Counted from the stretch's first letter, positions 14,227 to 23,555 are shown. The stretch is DNA of 64,000 bases from CAVSBT01 sp964609465 (GCA_964609465.1 CAZSSQ010000001.1:9258-73257); one strand, 5' to 3'. Program-made: numbers and translations. The notes: generated by a model from the letters alone, not told the origin.

Positions 14227-15939
14227 TTACCGGGCGGCCGCCTGTCTGCGGGCGACACTCTCCGCCCACGGCCGCTCCACGCGAGGGCCGGCGGCCTGCA
14301 CCAACGGCGAGATAGCGTTGGGATTGGTCATGACGTTCACACAGGCCGGTCGGCCGCTGGCAAAGGCGCGCTCGATGGCCGGTATGACCTCTGAGGAGTC
14401 CTCTACGAACTCGCCGTAGACTCCGAACCCCTCGGCTGCCTTCTCGTAGCGGGTGGGGCCCAGCTCGGTGCCCACGACGCGGTTCTCGCCGTGCCTCACC
14501 ACCTGCTGGTGCTTGGACATGCCCCACGCCTGGTCGTTGTTGATGACGACGACGATGGGCAGGTTGTGGCGCACCGCCGTGTCGAACTCGCTGAAGTTGA
14601 GGCCGACGGAGCCATCGCCGGTCAGCACCAGCACGCGCTCCTTGGGGAAAGCCAGCTTGGCCGCCAGGCCGAATGGGATGCCTGTCCCCAGGCAGCCCAG
14701 GTAGCCGTGGCCGAGGTGCCGCCCCGGCCTTCGCGCCGAGCGGGCCAGCTCCGCCCAGACAAACGTCTCGCCGCCGTCAACCGCCAGCACCCCGCTATCG
14801 GCCATGAGGGCGCTGACATCGTGGGCCAGCCGGTAGGGATGGATGGGGCGCTGGTTCGGCTCCAAGGCGCCGGCAAACATGCCCTCTATGGCGGATCGGG
14901 CCTGGCGGAGGCTCTCCACCCACTCGTTGCGTGGGGGGAAAGTGTGCCCCCGGGCTGCCCGGATGAGGGCGCGCAGGGTCTCACGGCAGTCCGCCACGAT
15001 CCCAACGTCAATGTCGCGCCCTCGCCCGATCTCTGCTCCCTCAATGTCCACCTGGATGAGCTTCGCCTCGGCGGGGATGGTAGCGCCCCGGGGGCCCGTG
15101 AACATCCCGAGCCTTGCGCCCAGAATCAGCACAACGTCGGGTGGGCCGGCCAGGGCCTGTGCGGCCCCCGTTACCTGAAAGCTTCCCAAGCCGAGCGGGC
15201 TATCCTCTGGCATCGCGCCGCGCGTAATCCCGTTCGCGCAGACCGGGATGCTGGTGAGCTCTGCGAACTCCCGCAGCTCGTCGGTCGCGCGGGCGGACCA
15301 GACGCCGCGGCCAGCCATGATGAGGGGGTGCTCGGCCGCCGATAGCATCGCCAGGGTCTTTTCGACGGCTTCCGGTGGTGGGGTCGGCGCCGCTTCCGGC
15401 TGGCAGGCCTCCGGGAAACGTATCTCCTCTTCCTCCACCTGAGCTCGCAGCACGTCAGCGGGAATCTCCAGGAAGACCGGCCCCGGCCGTCCGGCCGTGG
15501 CGTGGCGAAAGGCCGTGCTCACATACTCTGGGATGCGCTGTGGGTCCTGCACCAGGCGCGACCACTTGGTGATGGACTGCATGAGGGGCACGCCGTGCAG
15601 CTCTTGGAGGGGCATCAGCTCCTCCTCGGAGAGGCCATGGCGCCCACCCAGCACTAGCATGGGCACCGCGTCCATGTGGGCGTTGGCTACGGCGGTGACG
15701 ACGTCGGTGACGCCGGGGCCGGCCGTCACCACGGCCACGCCGGGCTGGCCGGTGAGCCGGGCCCAGGCATCGGCCATGTGCCCTGCGGCCTGCTCGTGGC
15801 GCGTGTCGATGATGCGGATGCCGTGGTCGTGGCAGGCCTGGAAGATGGGGTCGATGTGACCACCGTGGAGGGCGAAGATGTTCTGCACGTCATGCCGTTC
15901 CAGCATCCTGACGAGCATCTCGCCGCCGTCGATCTTCAC
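14227..15939 (-). CDS. Thiamine-diphosphate-dependent enzyme (acetolactate-synthase-like)
   Basis: 570 residues with the three domains of the ThDP decarboxylase/ligase family: N-terminal PYR domain with the catalytic Glu in TRHEQAAGHMADAWAR (Glu49), middle domain, and C-terminal PP domain with the ThDP/Mg motif GDGSVGLNFSEFDTAVRHNLPIVVVINN. GTG start at 15939 after a good AGAAGGAG site. Such enzymes cleave or join 2-oxo acids (acetolactate, oxalyl-CoA, benzoylformate and others). It is the last gene of a five-gene minus-strand set with dehydrogenase, aminotransferase and thiolase genes, and no regulatory ilvN subunit lies beside it, so a catabolic role is more likely than valine synthesis. 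Confidence 0.8.
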   Translation of the reverse strand: MKIDGGEMLVRMLERHDVQNIFALHGGHIDPIFQACHDHGIRIIDTRHEQAAGHMADAWARLTGQPGVAVVTAGPGVTDVVTAVANAHMDAVPMLVLGGRHGLSEEELMPLQELHGVPLMQSITKWSRLVQDPQRIPEYVSTAFRHATAGRPGPVFLEIPADVLRAQVEEEEIRFPEACQPEAAPTPPPEAVEKTLAMLSAAEHPLIMAGRGVWSARATDELREFAELTSIPVCANGITRGAMPEDSPLGLGSFQVTGAAQALAGPPDVVLILGARLGMFTGPRGATIPAEAKLIQVDIEGAEIGRGRDIDVGIVADCRETLRALIRAARGHTFPPRNEWVESLRQARSAIEGMFAGALEPNQRPIHPYRLAHDVSALMADSGVLAVDGGETFVWAELARSARRPGRHLGHGYLGCLGTGIPFGLAAKLAFPKERVLVLTGDGSVGLNFSEFDTAVRHNLPIVVVINNDQAWGMSKHQQVVRHGENRVVGTELGPTRYEKAAEGFGVYGEFVEDSSEVIPAIERAFASGRPACVNVMTNPNAISPLVQAAGPRVERPWAESVARRQAAAR

Positions 15940-15988
15940 CGCGAACTCCTTCTCTAGATGGTGGCGAACTCTGTCCTCGCCCTGCCGC

Positions 15989-17023
15989 TCAGAGGTCCGG
16001 GCAGATCAGCACCTTATTGTGCAGGCTCCGGTCAGCGGACATCGCGGCGAAGGTAGCAGGCACCTCATCGAGGCCGATCCGCGCTGAGATGAGCGGCCCG
16101 ATGTCCACCTCCCCCGATGCGATGAGGCCCGCCGCCTCCTCGATTCCACCGGCTCCGCTGCCGTACGAGCCAATGACATGCTTCTCCGTGACCATCAACG
16201 CCAGCAGGTTGATTGAGTACGGCTCCCCGAACAGGCTCAGGACCACCACGCGTCCACCGTAGCGGACGCTCGTCAGGCAGTCGTCCATGGCAGGGGCCAC
16301 CCCCGCACACTCCAGCGCGACATCCACGCCCGCGGCGCCCGCAATCTCCCTGACCTGGTCAGGGATGGGCCCTTCGGCAGGGTCGAGGACCCTCGCGCCC
16401 AGCACCCGTGCCAGCTCTCTGCGGCGATGGGCCGGCTCGGAGACGATGACCATGCCTGCTTGTGCTTGCCCCGCAGCTATGACGCTCAGTGCGCCGATGG
16501 GGCCAGCCCCCGTGATGAGCACGCTCTCGCCTGGCCGTACCCCTCCCTGGCTGATGCCATGCCGGGCCACCGAGAAGGGCTCGGACATGGCGGTCTGGTC
16601 CGGAAGGCCATCCAGACCGATCTTAATGGCTCTGTTCGCTCGCGTGCACACGTACTCGGCGTAGGCGCCCGGGCGGTGGTAGCCAACACCCATGGTCATG
16701 GTGCAGCGCTCTTCCTGACCGGCCTGGCAGAGGTCGCACCGGCCGCAGGGCTGACCACCGGGATTAACGACTACCAACTCCCCGACCTCGAAGCCGCTCA
16801 CCCCTCGACCCAGCGCCACGACTTCCCCGGTGCACTCATGGCCCATAATGGGGCTGAGGTCTCCGCCGAGGCGGCCGCCCGCCCCATGCTCGTACTCGTG
16901 GAGGTCGCTCCCGCAGATGCCGCAGTAGCGTACACGCAGCTTCAAGTCGCCGGGCAGAGGCTCGGGCTCCGGCGCGTCGATGAGCTCCAGCCGGCGCACT
17001 CCGGTCATGGCCACGGCTCTCAT
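15989..17023 (-). CDS. Zinc-dependent medium-chain alcohol/polyol dehydrogenase
   Basis: 344 residues, typical MDR length. The catalytic zinc site is visible: C37 in YCGICGSDLHEYEHG, H62-E63 in GHECTGEVVALG, and E148 in SEPFSVA. The structural zinc lobe has C93, C96, C99 and C107. The Rossmann segment reads VLITGAGPIGALSVIAAGQAQAG. Enzymes of this type oxidise threonine, sorbitol, butanediol or related alcohols with NAD(P). It starts 103 bp after the aminotransferase gene and ends 49 bp before the ThDP enzyme, so it probably works in the same pathway. The exact substrate cannot be read from sequence. Confidence 0.85.
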   Translation of the reverse strand: MRAVAMTGVRRLELIDAPEPEPLPGDLKLRVRYCGICGSDLHEYEHGAGGRLGGDLSPIMGHECTGEVVALGRGVSGFEVGELVVVNPGGQPCGRCDLCQAGQEERCTMTMGVGYHRPGAYAEYVCTRANRAIKIGLDGLPDQTAMSEPFSVARHGISQGGVRPGESVLITGAGPIGALSVIAAGQAQAGMVIVSEPAHRRRELARVLGARVLDPAEGPIPDQVREIAGAAGVDVALECAGVAPAMDDCLTSVRYGGRVVVLSLFGEPYSINLLALMVTEKHVIGSYGSGAGGIEEAAGLIASGEVDIGPLISARIGLDEVPATFAAMSADRSLHNKVLICPDL

Positions 17024-17126
17024 GGCATACCTTCCCCCGGCGCGCGTCTGTTGCTTCCGCCGCCCGGCTAGACGGTGGGGCCTCTGGATGGCGTCCGTCG
17101 CCCTCTGCGTCCCCGCCGCTACCTGT

Positions 17127-18374
17127 CTACCCCCCGAACTTGTCCTTCACCACCTTGAAGGCGCCCTCCGTGGCCACCAGCGCCTCGTCGATGTCGGCCT
17201 CGCCGTGGGCGGCGCAGAGGAACCAGTTGTGGAATGGGGCGAGGAAGACGCCCCGGCGGGCGCACTCGCCGGCCCACACGCGGCTGCGCTGGAAGCCGTC
17301 GTCGTAGTCGAAGGTGAGGAAGGGGATTGCTGGCGGCCCCGACTGGGTGATGCGGAGCCCCAGCGACCGCGCTTGCTGGTAGAGGCCCTCCCGGAAGCGC
17401 TTCCCTGCCACATCCATCTGCTCGATGCCGCCCTCATCGCGCAGGGCATTGATGGTGGCGACGGCGGCGGCCATGGAGACGGCGGCGGTGAAGAAGGACC
17501 CGGTGAAGTAGACCTGTTGGGCCGACTCGCGCAGCTCCTCGCGGCCGAGCACGGCAGAGATTGCGTAGCCGTTGGCCATGGCCTTCGAGTAGCAGGTCAG
17601 GTCCGGCTGGAGGCCCACGACCTCGCCGGAGCCGCCCAGGTGGAGGCGGAAACCACCCCTGACGTCGTCCAGGACGAGCACGATGCCCTCCCGGTCGCAG
17701 AGGGAACGCACCCCGTCGTGGAAGCCCGGCGCTGGCATCTCCTCGTTGTGGAAGACGTCATGCCGGAAGGGGCAGAGGATGATGGCGGCGACCTCCCCCC
17801 GGTGCTCGTTCGCTACCCGCCGCAGGTCCTCAGAATTGTTGTACTCGAAGGTAAGGGTGTCCATGCGCTCGCCGTCGGTGGTGCCAGCGGGGTTGGGCGT
17901 GCACCAGGGGTGGCTGCCGTGATAAGCGCCCTCGGCCATGATCACCTTGTTGCGGCCGGTGTGGGCGCGGGCGACGGCGATGGACCAACTGGTGGCGTCA
18001 GAGCCGTTCTTGCCGAAGACGGCCCATCCAGCCCACGGCGTGATGGAGATCAGGAGCTCCGCCAGATCCACCCAGCGCTCGCTGGGCATGTTCGGACAGT
18101 CGAGCTGTTCAAGCTGGGCGCGCACCGCCTTCTCGACTCGGGGGTGCTGGTGCCCGAGGACGATGGGCCCGTACGAGCACATGAAGTCGATGTACTCGTT
18201 ACCGTCGACATCCCAGATCCGGCAGCCCTTGCCCCGAGCCAGGAAGTTCGGGTAGGACCCGGGGCTGAGCAATTGGGGGCTCTGGTGACCGTAGATGCCA
18301 CCGGGGACGACGCGGTTGGCGCGTTCCAGCAGCGCTTCACTGCGGTCGAACGTGTAGAGCTTCTCAGGTGACAT
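17127..18374 (-). CDS. Class III PLP aminotransferase (glutamate-1-semialdehyde aminomutase-like)
   Basis: 415 residues. The PLP lysine is in LTCYSKAMANGYAISAVLG; the Asp of the cofactor site is in VLVLDDVRGGFRLH, where the usual LDEV reads LDDV; NGSDATSWSIAVARAHTGR is the phosphate-binding region. Overall similarity is to HemL-like class III aminotransferases. The catabolic neighbours (thiolase, dehydrogenase, ThDP enzyme) argue against a role in tetrapyrrole synthesis. It probably transfers an amino group from an omega- or beta-amino acid. It lies 142 bp downstream of the thiolase gene. Confidence 0.78.
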   Translation of the reverse strand: MSPEKLYTFDRSEALLERANRVVPGGIYGHQSPQLLSPGSYPNFLARGKGCRIWDVDGNEYIDFMCSYGPIVLGHQHPRVEKAVRAQLEQLDCPNMPSERWVDLAELLISITPWAGWAVFGKNGSDATSWSIAVARAHTGRNKVIMAEGAYHGSHPWCTPNPAGTTDGERMDTLTFEYNNSEDLRRVANEHRGEVAAIILCPFRHDVFHNEEMPAPGFHDGVRSLCDREGIVLVLDDVRGGFRLHLGGSGEVVGLQPDLTCYSKAMANGYAISAVLGREELRESAQQVYFTGSFFTAAVSMAAAVATINALRDEGGIEQMDVAGKRFREGLYQQARSLGLRITQSGPPAIPFLTFDYDDGFQRSRVWAGECARRGVFLAPFHNWFLCAAHGEADIDEALVATEGAFKVVKDKFGG

Positions 18375-18516
18375 AGAGCACCTTCCTCAGTGGATACTCG
18401 GCGGGTATTCTTTCCCCGTCCCGGCTTCATACTGCTGTCCAGCCGGGGCCAATCGACCATCCAGGGGCGGGCGTAGCATCCCAGCGGTTCTGGGCGGGGC
18501 TGCCCCTCTGTCTGGG

Positions 18517-19695
18517 CTAGCTAGGACGCCCAAAGACGGCCACCGAAGCCGTGAAGGAGCCCGGGCGGCCACCCAGGTTATGCGTGATGCCGATGTCCGC
18601 CTTCTTGAGCTGGCGCGGCCCCGCCCGGCCCAGAAGCTGGTTGTACACCTCGTAGATCATGCGCAGGCCGCTGGCCCCGATGGGATGGCCGAAGCACTTG
18701 AGGCCGCCATCGGGGTTCACGGGCAGGTCGCCCTCGCCCAGGGTGAAAGACCCGGCCTCCACGTCCTCGCGTGCCTTGCCGCGGGGGCTGAAGCCCAAGT
18801 CCTCATAGATGATGAGCTCGGTGATGGTAAAGCAGTCGTGCACCTCGGCTAAGTCTATCTCCTGCCGGGGGTTGCGGATGCCGGACTCCTCATAGGCGCG
18901 CTGGGCGGCGGCCAGGTTCTCCGGGAAGTGGACGAAGTCGTAGTCGTCCAGCAGCAGGCCCTGCATTCCGCCCACGGCGACTCCCAGACCCTTCACCAGG
19001 ATGTAGTCCCGACCCATGCTCCGGGCGATGTCCGGCCGGGTGATAATGGCGGCAGCGGCGCCGTCGCTGACCCCGCAGCAGTCGAAGAGGCCGAGGGGCC
19101 AGGCGATCATGGGCGCCTTGAGAGCCTGCTCCACCGTGATCTCCCGTCGCAGGTGGGCCTTGGGGTGCAGGCAGCCGTTGTGGTGGTTCTTGACGGCGAT
19201 CTGCGCCAGGATGCGCTTCCCCTCCTCGTAGGGGATGCCGTAATGGTGGAAGTAGCGGGTGGCGGCGAAGGCGAACTGGGCCGGCGGCGGTACTGCCGGG
19301 TCCACCTCCGTTGAGGGCGGCCGAGCCATGGCCAGGCCCGTGAAGCCGGAGTCCTTGAGCTTCTCCACCCCGGCGGCCAGCGCAACATCGTAGATGCCAG
19401 CGGCCACGGCGTAGCAGGCGTTGCGGAAGGCGTCGGTGGCGGTGGCGCAGGCGTTCTCGACTCGGGTGATGGGTATGTAGTTGAGCTTGAGGGCTTGGGC
19501 CAGGGGCTGGCCGGTGCTGAAGCTACCGACGGTGCCCAGCCAGGCAGCCTGGATGTCGCTGGGGCCAACGCCGGCGTCCTCGTAGGCCTCGTAGCAGGCC
19601 TCTACCAGGAGGTCCAGGCCATCTACGTCCCAGCGCTCCCCGAACTTGGTGCACCCCATGCCGACGATGGCGACCCTATCCTTAATCCCCTCCAT
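18517..19695 (-). CDS. Thiolase-family acyl-CoA acetyltransferase (SCP2 type)
   Basis: 392 residues from ATG 19695; a longer frame upstream would run into the preceding gene and is not conserved-looking. The reactive cysteine is in VENACATATDAFRNA, and C-terminal catalytic loops are recognisable (HDCFTITEL, CFGHPIGASGLRMIYE, THNLGGRPGSFTASV). SCP2/archaeal-type thiolases work with an HMG-CoA-synthase-like protein and a DUF35 zinc-ribbon/OB protein in a channelling complex. Here the gene directly follows one encoding both of those as a fusion, 17 bp away, which strongly suggests the two proteins form one complex. The role could be acyl-CoA thiolysis or condensation. Confidence 0.85.
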   Translation of the reverse strand: MEGIKDRVAIVGMGCTKFGERWDVDGLDLLVEACYEAYEDAGVGPSDIQAAWLGTVGSFSTGQPLAQALKLNYIPITRVENACATATDAFRNACYAVAAGIYDVALAAGVEKLKDSGFTGLAMARPPSTEVDPAVPPPAQFAFAATRYFHHYGIPYEEGKRILAQIAVKNHHNGCLHPKAHLRREITVEQALKAPMIAWPLGLFDCCGVSDGAAAAIITRPDIARSMGRDYILVKGLGVAVGGMQGLLLDDYDFVHFPENLAAAQRAYEESGIRNPRQEIDLAEVHDCFTITELIIYEDLGFSPRGKAREDVEAGSFTLGEGDLPVNPDGGLKCFGHPIGASGLRMIYEVYNQLLGRAGPRQLKKADIGITHNLGGRPGSFTASVAVFGRPS

Positions 19696-19712
19696 GATCT
19701 CGCACCTTCCCT

Positions 19713-21119
19713 CTAGGCCCTCACTGGCATGGACTTCCAGTAGTAGTTGTGGATGCCTCCCACCGTGTGCAACTTGCGGAAGGTCATCTCCACGGGCATG
19801 CCGATCTTGATGTCGTCGATCTCGCGGTCCGTCATCATGCACATCATGCGCCCGCCGCCGTCGAAATTGATGATCGTGATGACGAGGGGCACGTCCACGG
19901 TGCCGGCCACGTAGTCCATGGAGTAGGTGAACACCTCCGCCAGCCGGTCTGACAGCCGTACGGCCTCGAAAGAGTCCTTGCTCTGGCAGCGGACGCAGAC
20001 GCGCTGCGGCGGGTACTGGATGTAGCCGCAGCTCAGGCAGCGGCTGCCGTGGAGCCGCAGGGTCCGGTCCGCCTCTCGCCAGAGGGCGGTGACGGAGGGC
20101 GTCGCGGGCGGGGGACGGCGGGCGGCCGCAGTGGGCAGCAGCGACCGCCAGCGGCTGTACTCATCGTAGCTCTTGAGGAGGGTCTTGGACTCCAGGTGGC
20201 TGCGGACGCCGCGGCGGTTGTCCCCTGCGGCGGCGACGCCGTCGCAGGTTCGAAGCGAGAGGACGTCGCAGCCGTCGCCATAGCTGGCTACCAGGATGCG
20301 CTCTTTGGGGCCGGCTTCCTCCAGCGCCGACGCCAGCAGCAGAAGCGGGAAGGCGGCGCCGACATTGCCGACCCGCCCATACAGGGGGTCCTGCACCTGC
20401 CCTTCCTGGAACCCCATCTTGGCGCCGAGCTGGGCATGGCGACGGGCGTCCGTCGAATGATAGACGGCCTTGTTGATGTCCTGGGGTGTCAGTTTTTGCT
20501 GCGACAGGAAGGCGCTCACCGCCTCGGGAATGACCCGCTGATAGCCACCCTCGATGACGAAGCGGTCTTCCCAGGAGCGCACGAACTGATCGTCCTGGGA
20601 GCGCCACACGTCGAGCATGCTGTCGGTGAGGGAGTAGCTGCCCTCGATCTCGGCTATGACGCTGTCGGCCGACAGAAGGAGGGCAGCGGCGCCATCGCCC
20701 ATCGAGGGCTCAAGCGGGTCCCCTGGGGCCGCCATCCGGCAGTCGGCCGCCGTCACCAGCACCTGCTGGGCTCTGCCCGCCTCGATGGCATCGATGGCCA
20801 TGCGGACGGCGGTGGTGCCGGCGCGCAGGACGCTGGTGATGTCGGCGCTGTAGATGTCGCGGCGCAGGTCCAGGGCGGCGGCTATGGTGGCTGCGCCCTG
20901 CTTCTCCTGGTAGGGCGGCGTGGTGGTGGCGAACAGCACGCCGTCGACCTGGGAGCGGTCGTGGCCGCGCAGGCAATCGGTGCCCGCCGCCACGGCCATG
21001 GTGATGCTGTCCTCGTCGAAGTTGGCCACTGCCTTCTCGGCGGGGTAGCTCCAGCCGGCGCTCCCCTTGCCCAGGCGGTACTTGGGGATATACGCCCCGA
21101 ATGAACGGATACCAACCAT
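19713..21119 (-). CDS. HMG-CoA synthase-like protein fused to DUF35 zinc-ribbon/OB domain
   Basis: 468 residues. Residues 1-345 have the layout of HMG-CoA synthase (MVGIRSFGAYIPKYRL start, DEDSITMAV, GDGAAALLL). The active-site segment normally reading ACKAGT is VLRAGT here, so the catalytic cysteine is replaced by Leu98. Residues 355-468 are a DUF35 module with a rubredoxin-like zinc ribbon (C361, C364, C375, C378) and an OB-fold. In archaea separate thiolase, DUF35 and HMG-CoA synthase proteins form a complex in which DUF35 holds the CoA chain. Here the fusion may act as a scaffold or carry out different acyl-CoA chemistry with the downstream thiolase. It begins the five-gene operon. Confidence 0.82.
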   Translation of the reverse strand: MVGIRSFGAYIPKYRLGKGSAGWSYPAEKAVANFDEDSITMAVAAGTDCLRGHDRSQVDGVLFATTTPPYQEKQGAATIAAALDLRRDIYSADITSVLRAGTTAVRMAIDAIEAGRAQQVLVTAADCRMAAPGDPLEPSMGDGAAALLLSADSVIAEIEGSYSLTDSMLDVWRSQDDQFVRSWEDRFVIEGGYQRVIPEAVSAFLSQQKLTPQDINKAVYHSTDARRHAQLGAKMGFQEGQVQDPLYGRVGNVGAAFPLLLLASALEEAGPKERILVASYGDGCDVLSLRTCDGVAAAGDNRRGVRSHLESKTLLKSYDEYSRWRSLLPTAAARRPPPATPSVTALWREADRTLRLHGSRCLSCGYIQYPPQRVCVRCQSKDSFEAVRLSDRLAEVFTYSMDYVAGTVDVPLVITIINFDGGGRMMCMMTDREIDDIKIGMPVEMTFRKLHTVGGIHNYYWKSMPVRA

Positions 21120-21160
21120 AGCTCTTCTACCTCTGATTCCGCCGCTGGTTCGCTACAACC

Positions 21161-21967
21161 CTATTCTGGGGCTCGCCTTCTGTCAATGGGGCTGGCCTCC
21201 GCGGGCGGGCGCGACGTGTTGGCCCCTGGTCGGCGGGGCCCCCAGACGGCCACGATCATGTCGCCCGCGGCCGGGCAGCGGCGGGCGACGCCGTCCAGCA
21301 TGGTCATGGCGGCCCAGCCCAGGCGTGGGGGCAGCCGGTTGACTATCAGGCGCCAGGGGTGGAAGTGATGGAGAAGGGAGACGCCGTAGCAACGCTCGAG
21401 GGCGAAGGGGCGGCCGCCCAGCGACTGCACGTAGGCCAGGTCTCCTCGCACGGTGTGCGTGGGCGGCGGCTCCCAGTAGGGGCGGCCGGCGGGCCCTGGG
21501 GCACCCAGAGCTCGTTCGATGGCGTGGATGCCGCGCCCCAGGCGTCGGGAGAGGGCATCGAAGTTCGCCAGGGCGATGACCAGGCGGCCGTCGGGCCGGA
21601 GGATGCGGGCCGCCTCCTCCATGAAGGCGGCCTGGTCGGCGAAGTGGTCCAGGGAGCCCTTACAGAGCACGCGGTCGAACGAGCCATCGCGGAAGGGGAG
21701 GGCCTCGGCGATGCCGCGCACCATGACCGCCTGCTGGTCGAAGCCCTGCCATCGGCCCAGGCCCAGCATGTGGCCGGAGGCCTCCAGGCCCCAGGCCTCC
21801 CAGCCGGCCTCTCCCAGGCGAGCGGCCAGCGCGCCGCTCCCGCAGGCCACGTCCAGCACCCGGCCTGCGGGCCGCCTCGCGACCTCATCCAAGACGGCCT
21901 GGTCCGTACGCTGGTGGTAGAAGAGGCTGTCGCGTCCGGTGTCGGCGCCCGGCTCGAAGTCCTCCAT
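21161..21967 (-). CDS. Class I SAM-dependent methyltransferase
   Basis: 268 residues from ATG 21967. The frame is open further upstream to 22213, but that extension overlaps the divergent aldolase start and is not domain-like. Motif I is visible as VLDVACGSGALAARLGEAG, followed by the acidic-strand region WGLEASGHML and post-motifs FDRVLCKGSLDHFAD and ARILRPDGRLVIALAN, typical of Methyltransf_11 proteins. The C-terminal half has aromatic-rich segments such as CYGVSLLHHFHPWRLIVNRL. Substrate is unknown. It is transcribed away from the aldolase gene; no close operon partners. Confidence 0.72.
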   Translation of the reverse strand: MEDFEPGADTGRDSLFYHQRTDQAVLDEVARRPAGRVLDVACGSGALAARLGEAGWEAWGLEASGHMLGLGRWQGFDQQAVMVRGIAEALPFRDGSFDRVLCKGSLDHFADQAAFMEEAARILRPDGRLVIALANFDALSRRLGRGIHAIERALGAPGPAGRPYWEPPPTHTVRGDLAYVQSLGGRPFALERCYGVSLLHHFHPWRLIVNRLPPRLGWAAMTMLDGVARRCPAAGDMIVAVWGPRRPGANTSRPPAEASPIDRRRAPE

Positions 21968-22199
21968 GCGGTAGTCAAGGTCAACGTCCGGGGGTACTGG
22001 GGCCCCGCTCGGTGATGGTGGCGACAAGCGGTCCTCCGGCGTGCTCGCACGGCAGCAGGTACTGGAGGATTGTACGACATAAGAGTGAGAGGGCTCCAAT
22101 CGAAGTCGCAGCGCAGCCCGCCCGGCGCCCTGAACGACAGAGCCATCCGCTGGACGCGAGACAGCCATCGATCTAGCATGCGGGCAGAGGAGGAACACG

Positions 22200-23003
22200 A
22201 TGCGCGAGAACACCGTCAGACGGCTCTGGTCTCAAGGCAAGCCCACCGTGGGCGCCTGGTTGAGCATACCGGACAGCTTCTCGGCCGAGGTGATGGCCCA
22301 CATCGGCTTCGACTGGCTCTGCATCGACATGCAGCACGGCGTCATCGACTACAGCCAGGCCGTCCCCATGCTCCAGGCCATCTCCACCACGGACGTTATC
22401 CCGCTGGCGCGGGTGCCATGGAATGAACCCTCGATCATCATGAAGATGCTGGACGCCGGCGCCTGGGGGGTAGTGGTGCCGCTCATCAATACGCGTGCCG
22501 AGGCCGAGGCTGCCGTCGCCGCCTGCCGCTATCCGCCTCTGGGCATCCGCAGCTTTGGGCCTACCCGCGTCTCCGTGTATGCCGGAGTGGACTACGCTAG
22601 CCGGGCCAACGACGAGGTGCTCTGCATCGTCATGATCGAGACGAGGAAGGCGCTGGAGAACCTGGACGACATCATGAGCGTGCCCGGCGTCGATGCCTGC
22701 TACATCGGCCCCGCCGACCTGAGCCTGGCCCTGGGCCTCCCGCCGCGGACCGACAGCGACGAGCCGGCGCACGTGGCAGCCGTGGCTCGCATCCTGGATT
22801 CGGCCCGGCGCCACGGGGTGGTGGGCGGCATCCACACCGGGAGCCCCGCTTTCGCCGCCCGCTGCATCGAGCAGGGCTTCCAGATGGTGACGCTGACCTC
22901 GGACGCGGCCTGCATGGGCAGGGGCGCCTGGCGGGAGCTTCAGGATTTGCGTGAGCTGACGAAGACGCAAGCAGGCGCCCCGCCTGCCATCGAGGAAGTC
23001 TGA
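22200..23003 (+). CDS. HpcH/HpaI-family class II aldolase
   Basis: 267 residues, the usual length. The start ATG follows a textbook ribosome site (AGAGGAGGAA). Family landmarks: GAWLSIPDSFSAEVMAHIGFDWLCIDMQHG near the N-terminus (Asp/Gln/His around the substrate site), VPWNEP, GAWGVVVPLINTRAEAE (VxxPxxxT/N metal region), IVMIETRKALENLDDI (metal-binding Glu) and CYIGPADLSLALG (metal-binding Asp). These metal-dependent enzymes cleave 2-keto-4-hydroxy acids to pyruvate (or glyoxylate) and an aldehyde in aromatic or sugar-acid breakdown. Confidence 0.87.
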   Translation: MRENTVRRLWSQGKPTVGAWLSIPDSFSAEVMAHIGFDWLCIDMQHGVIDYSQAVPMLQAISTTDVIPLARVPWNEPSIIMKMLDAGAWGVVVPLINTRAEAEAAVAACRYPPLGIRSFGPTRVSVYAGVDYASRANDEVLCIVMIETRKALENLDDIMSVPGVDACYIGPADLSLALGLPPRTDSDEPAHVAAVARILDSARRHGVVGGIHTGSPAFAARCIEQGFQMVTLTSDAACMGRGAWRELQDLRELTKTQAGAPPAIEEV

Positions 23004-23114
23004 GGCGGCTCAGGTTGAGGGAACGCAGGGGTTTGGCAGCAGCCACGGCCTCGGCGTCTTCTTGTTCCGAGGTTTCTGGCCTGTGCCAGCAAGGGACGTA
23101 GGAGGGCGAGGAGC

Positions 23115-23555
23115 ATGCTGTGTCCGCGATGCAACGTCGAGCTACAGATCGAACAGCACCATGGTATCGAGGTGGACCACTGTCCGTCCTGTAACGGCCG
23201 CTGGCTGGACCACCACGAGCTGGATCAGCTAGAGGCCACCGTCGCCTCCGAGGAGGAGCGAAGGGCCACCATTGTCTACTCCCCCCGGCCCAGCGAACTG
23301 GCCTGCCCCAAGTGCGGCAAGCAGATGACGGCCTTCAACTACCGCGCCTACAACCTGGAGATCGACACCTGCGAGGACGAGCACGGTTTCTGGCTCGATG
23401 CCGGCGAGGAGGGGCGCGTCCGCGACGTCGTCGAGGAGCGCGTCCGCGGTCTGGCCCGCGCCGCCCCTGCCGAAAGGGCCTGGGATCAGTTTCTCGCCGG
23501 CATGGGGCGGAAGTCGGTCTGGGACCAGATCAAGGGTATCTTCCGCGGTCGGTGA
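23115..23555 (+). CDS. TFIIB-type zinc-ribbon protein
   Basis: 146 residues. Two zinc-ribbon units are visible: C3-P-R-C6 with C23-x2-C26 followed by N-G-R-W-L-D, and C64-P-K-C67 with a later Cys in IDTCEDEHGFWLDAGE. The CxxCxGxWLD pattern defines the zf-TFIIB family of small bacterial proteins of unknown role. The second ribbon keeps FWLDAGE but has CEDE where a CxxC would be expected, so its fourth ligand is altered. A helical basic tail follows. The 3' end overlaps the convergent flippase-like gene by 26 bp. Confidence 0.75.
   Translation: MLCPRCNVELQIEQHHGIEVDHCPSCNGRWLDHHELDQLEATVASEEERRATIVYSPRPSELACPKCGKQMTAFNYRAYNLEIDTCEDEHGFWLDAGEEGRVRDVVEERVRGLARAAPAERAWDQFLAGMGRKSVWDQIKGIFRGR

Noticed and set aside
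16980..18371. 463-residue open frame on the plus strand
   Set aside because: It lies opposite the aminotransferase gene and reads as His/Val/Gly/Asp-rich sequence with no domain; it is a shadow caused by high GC in third positions.
17127..18374. HemL of tetrapyrrole synthesis
   Set aside because: The neighbours are catabolic, and the active-site segments (CYSKAMANG, LDDVRGG) differ from classical HemL; class III aminotransferase is the safer call.
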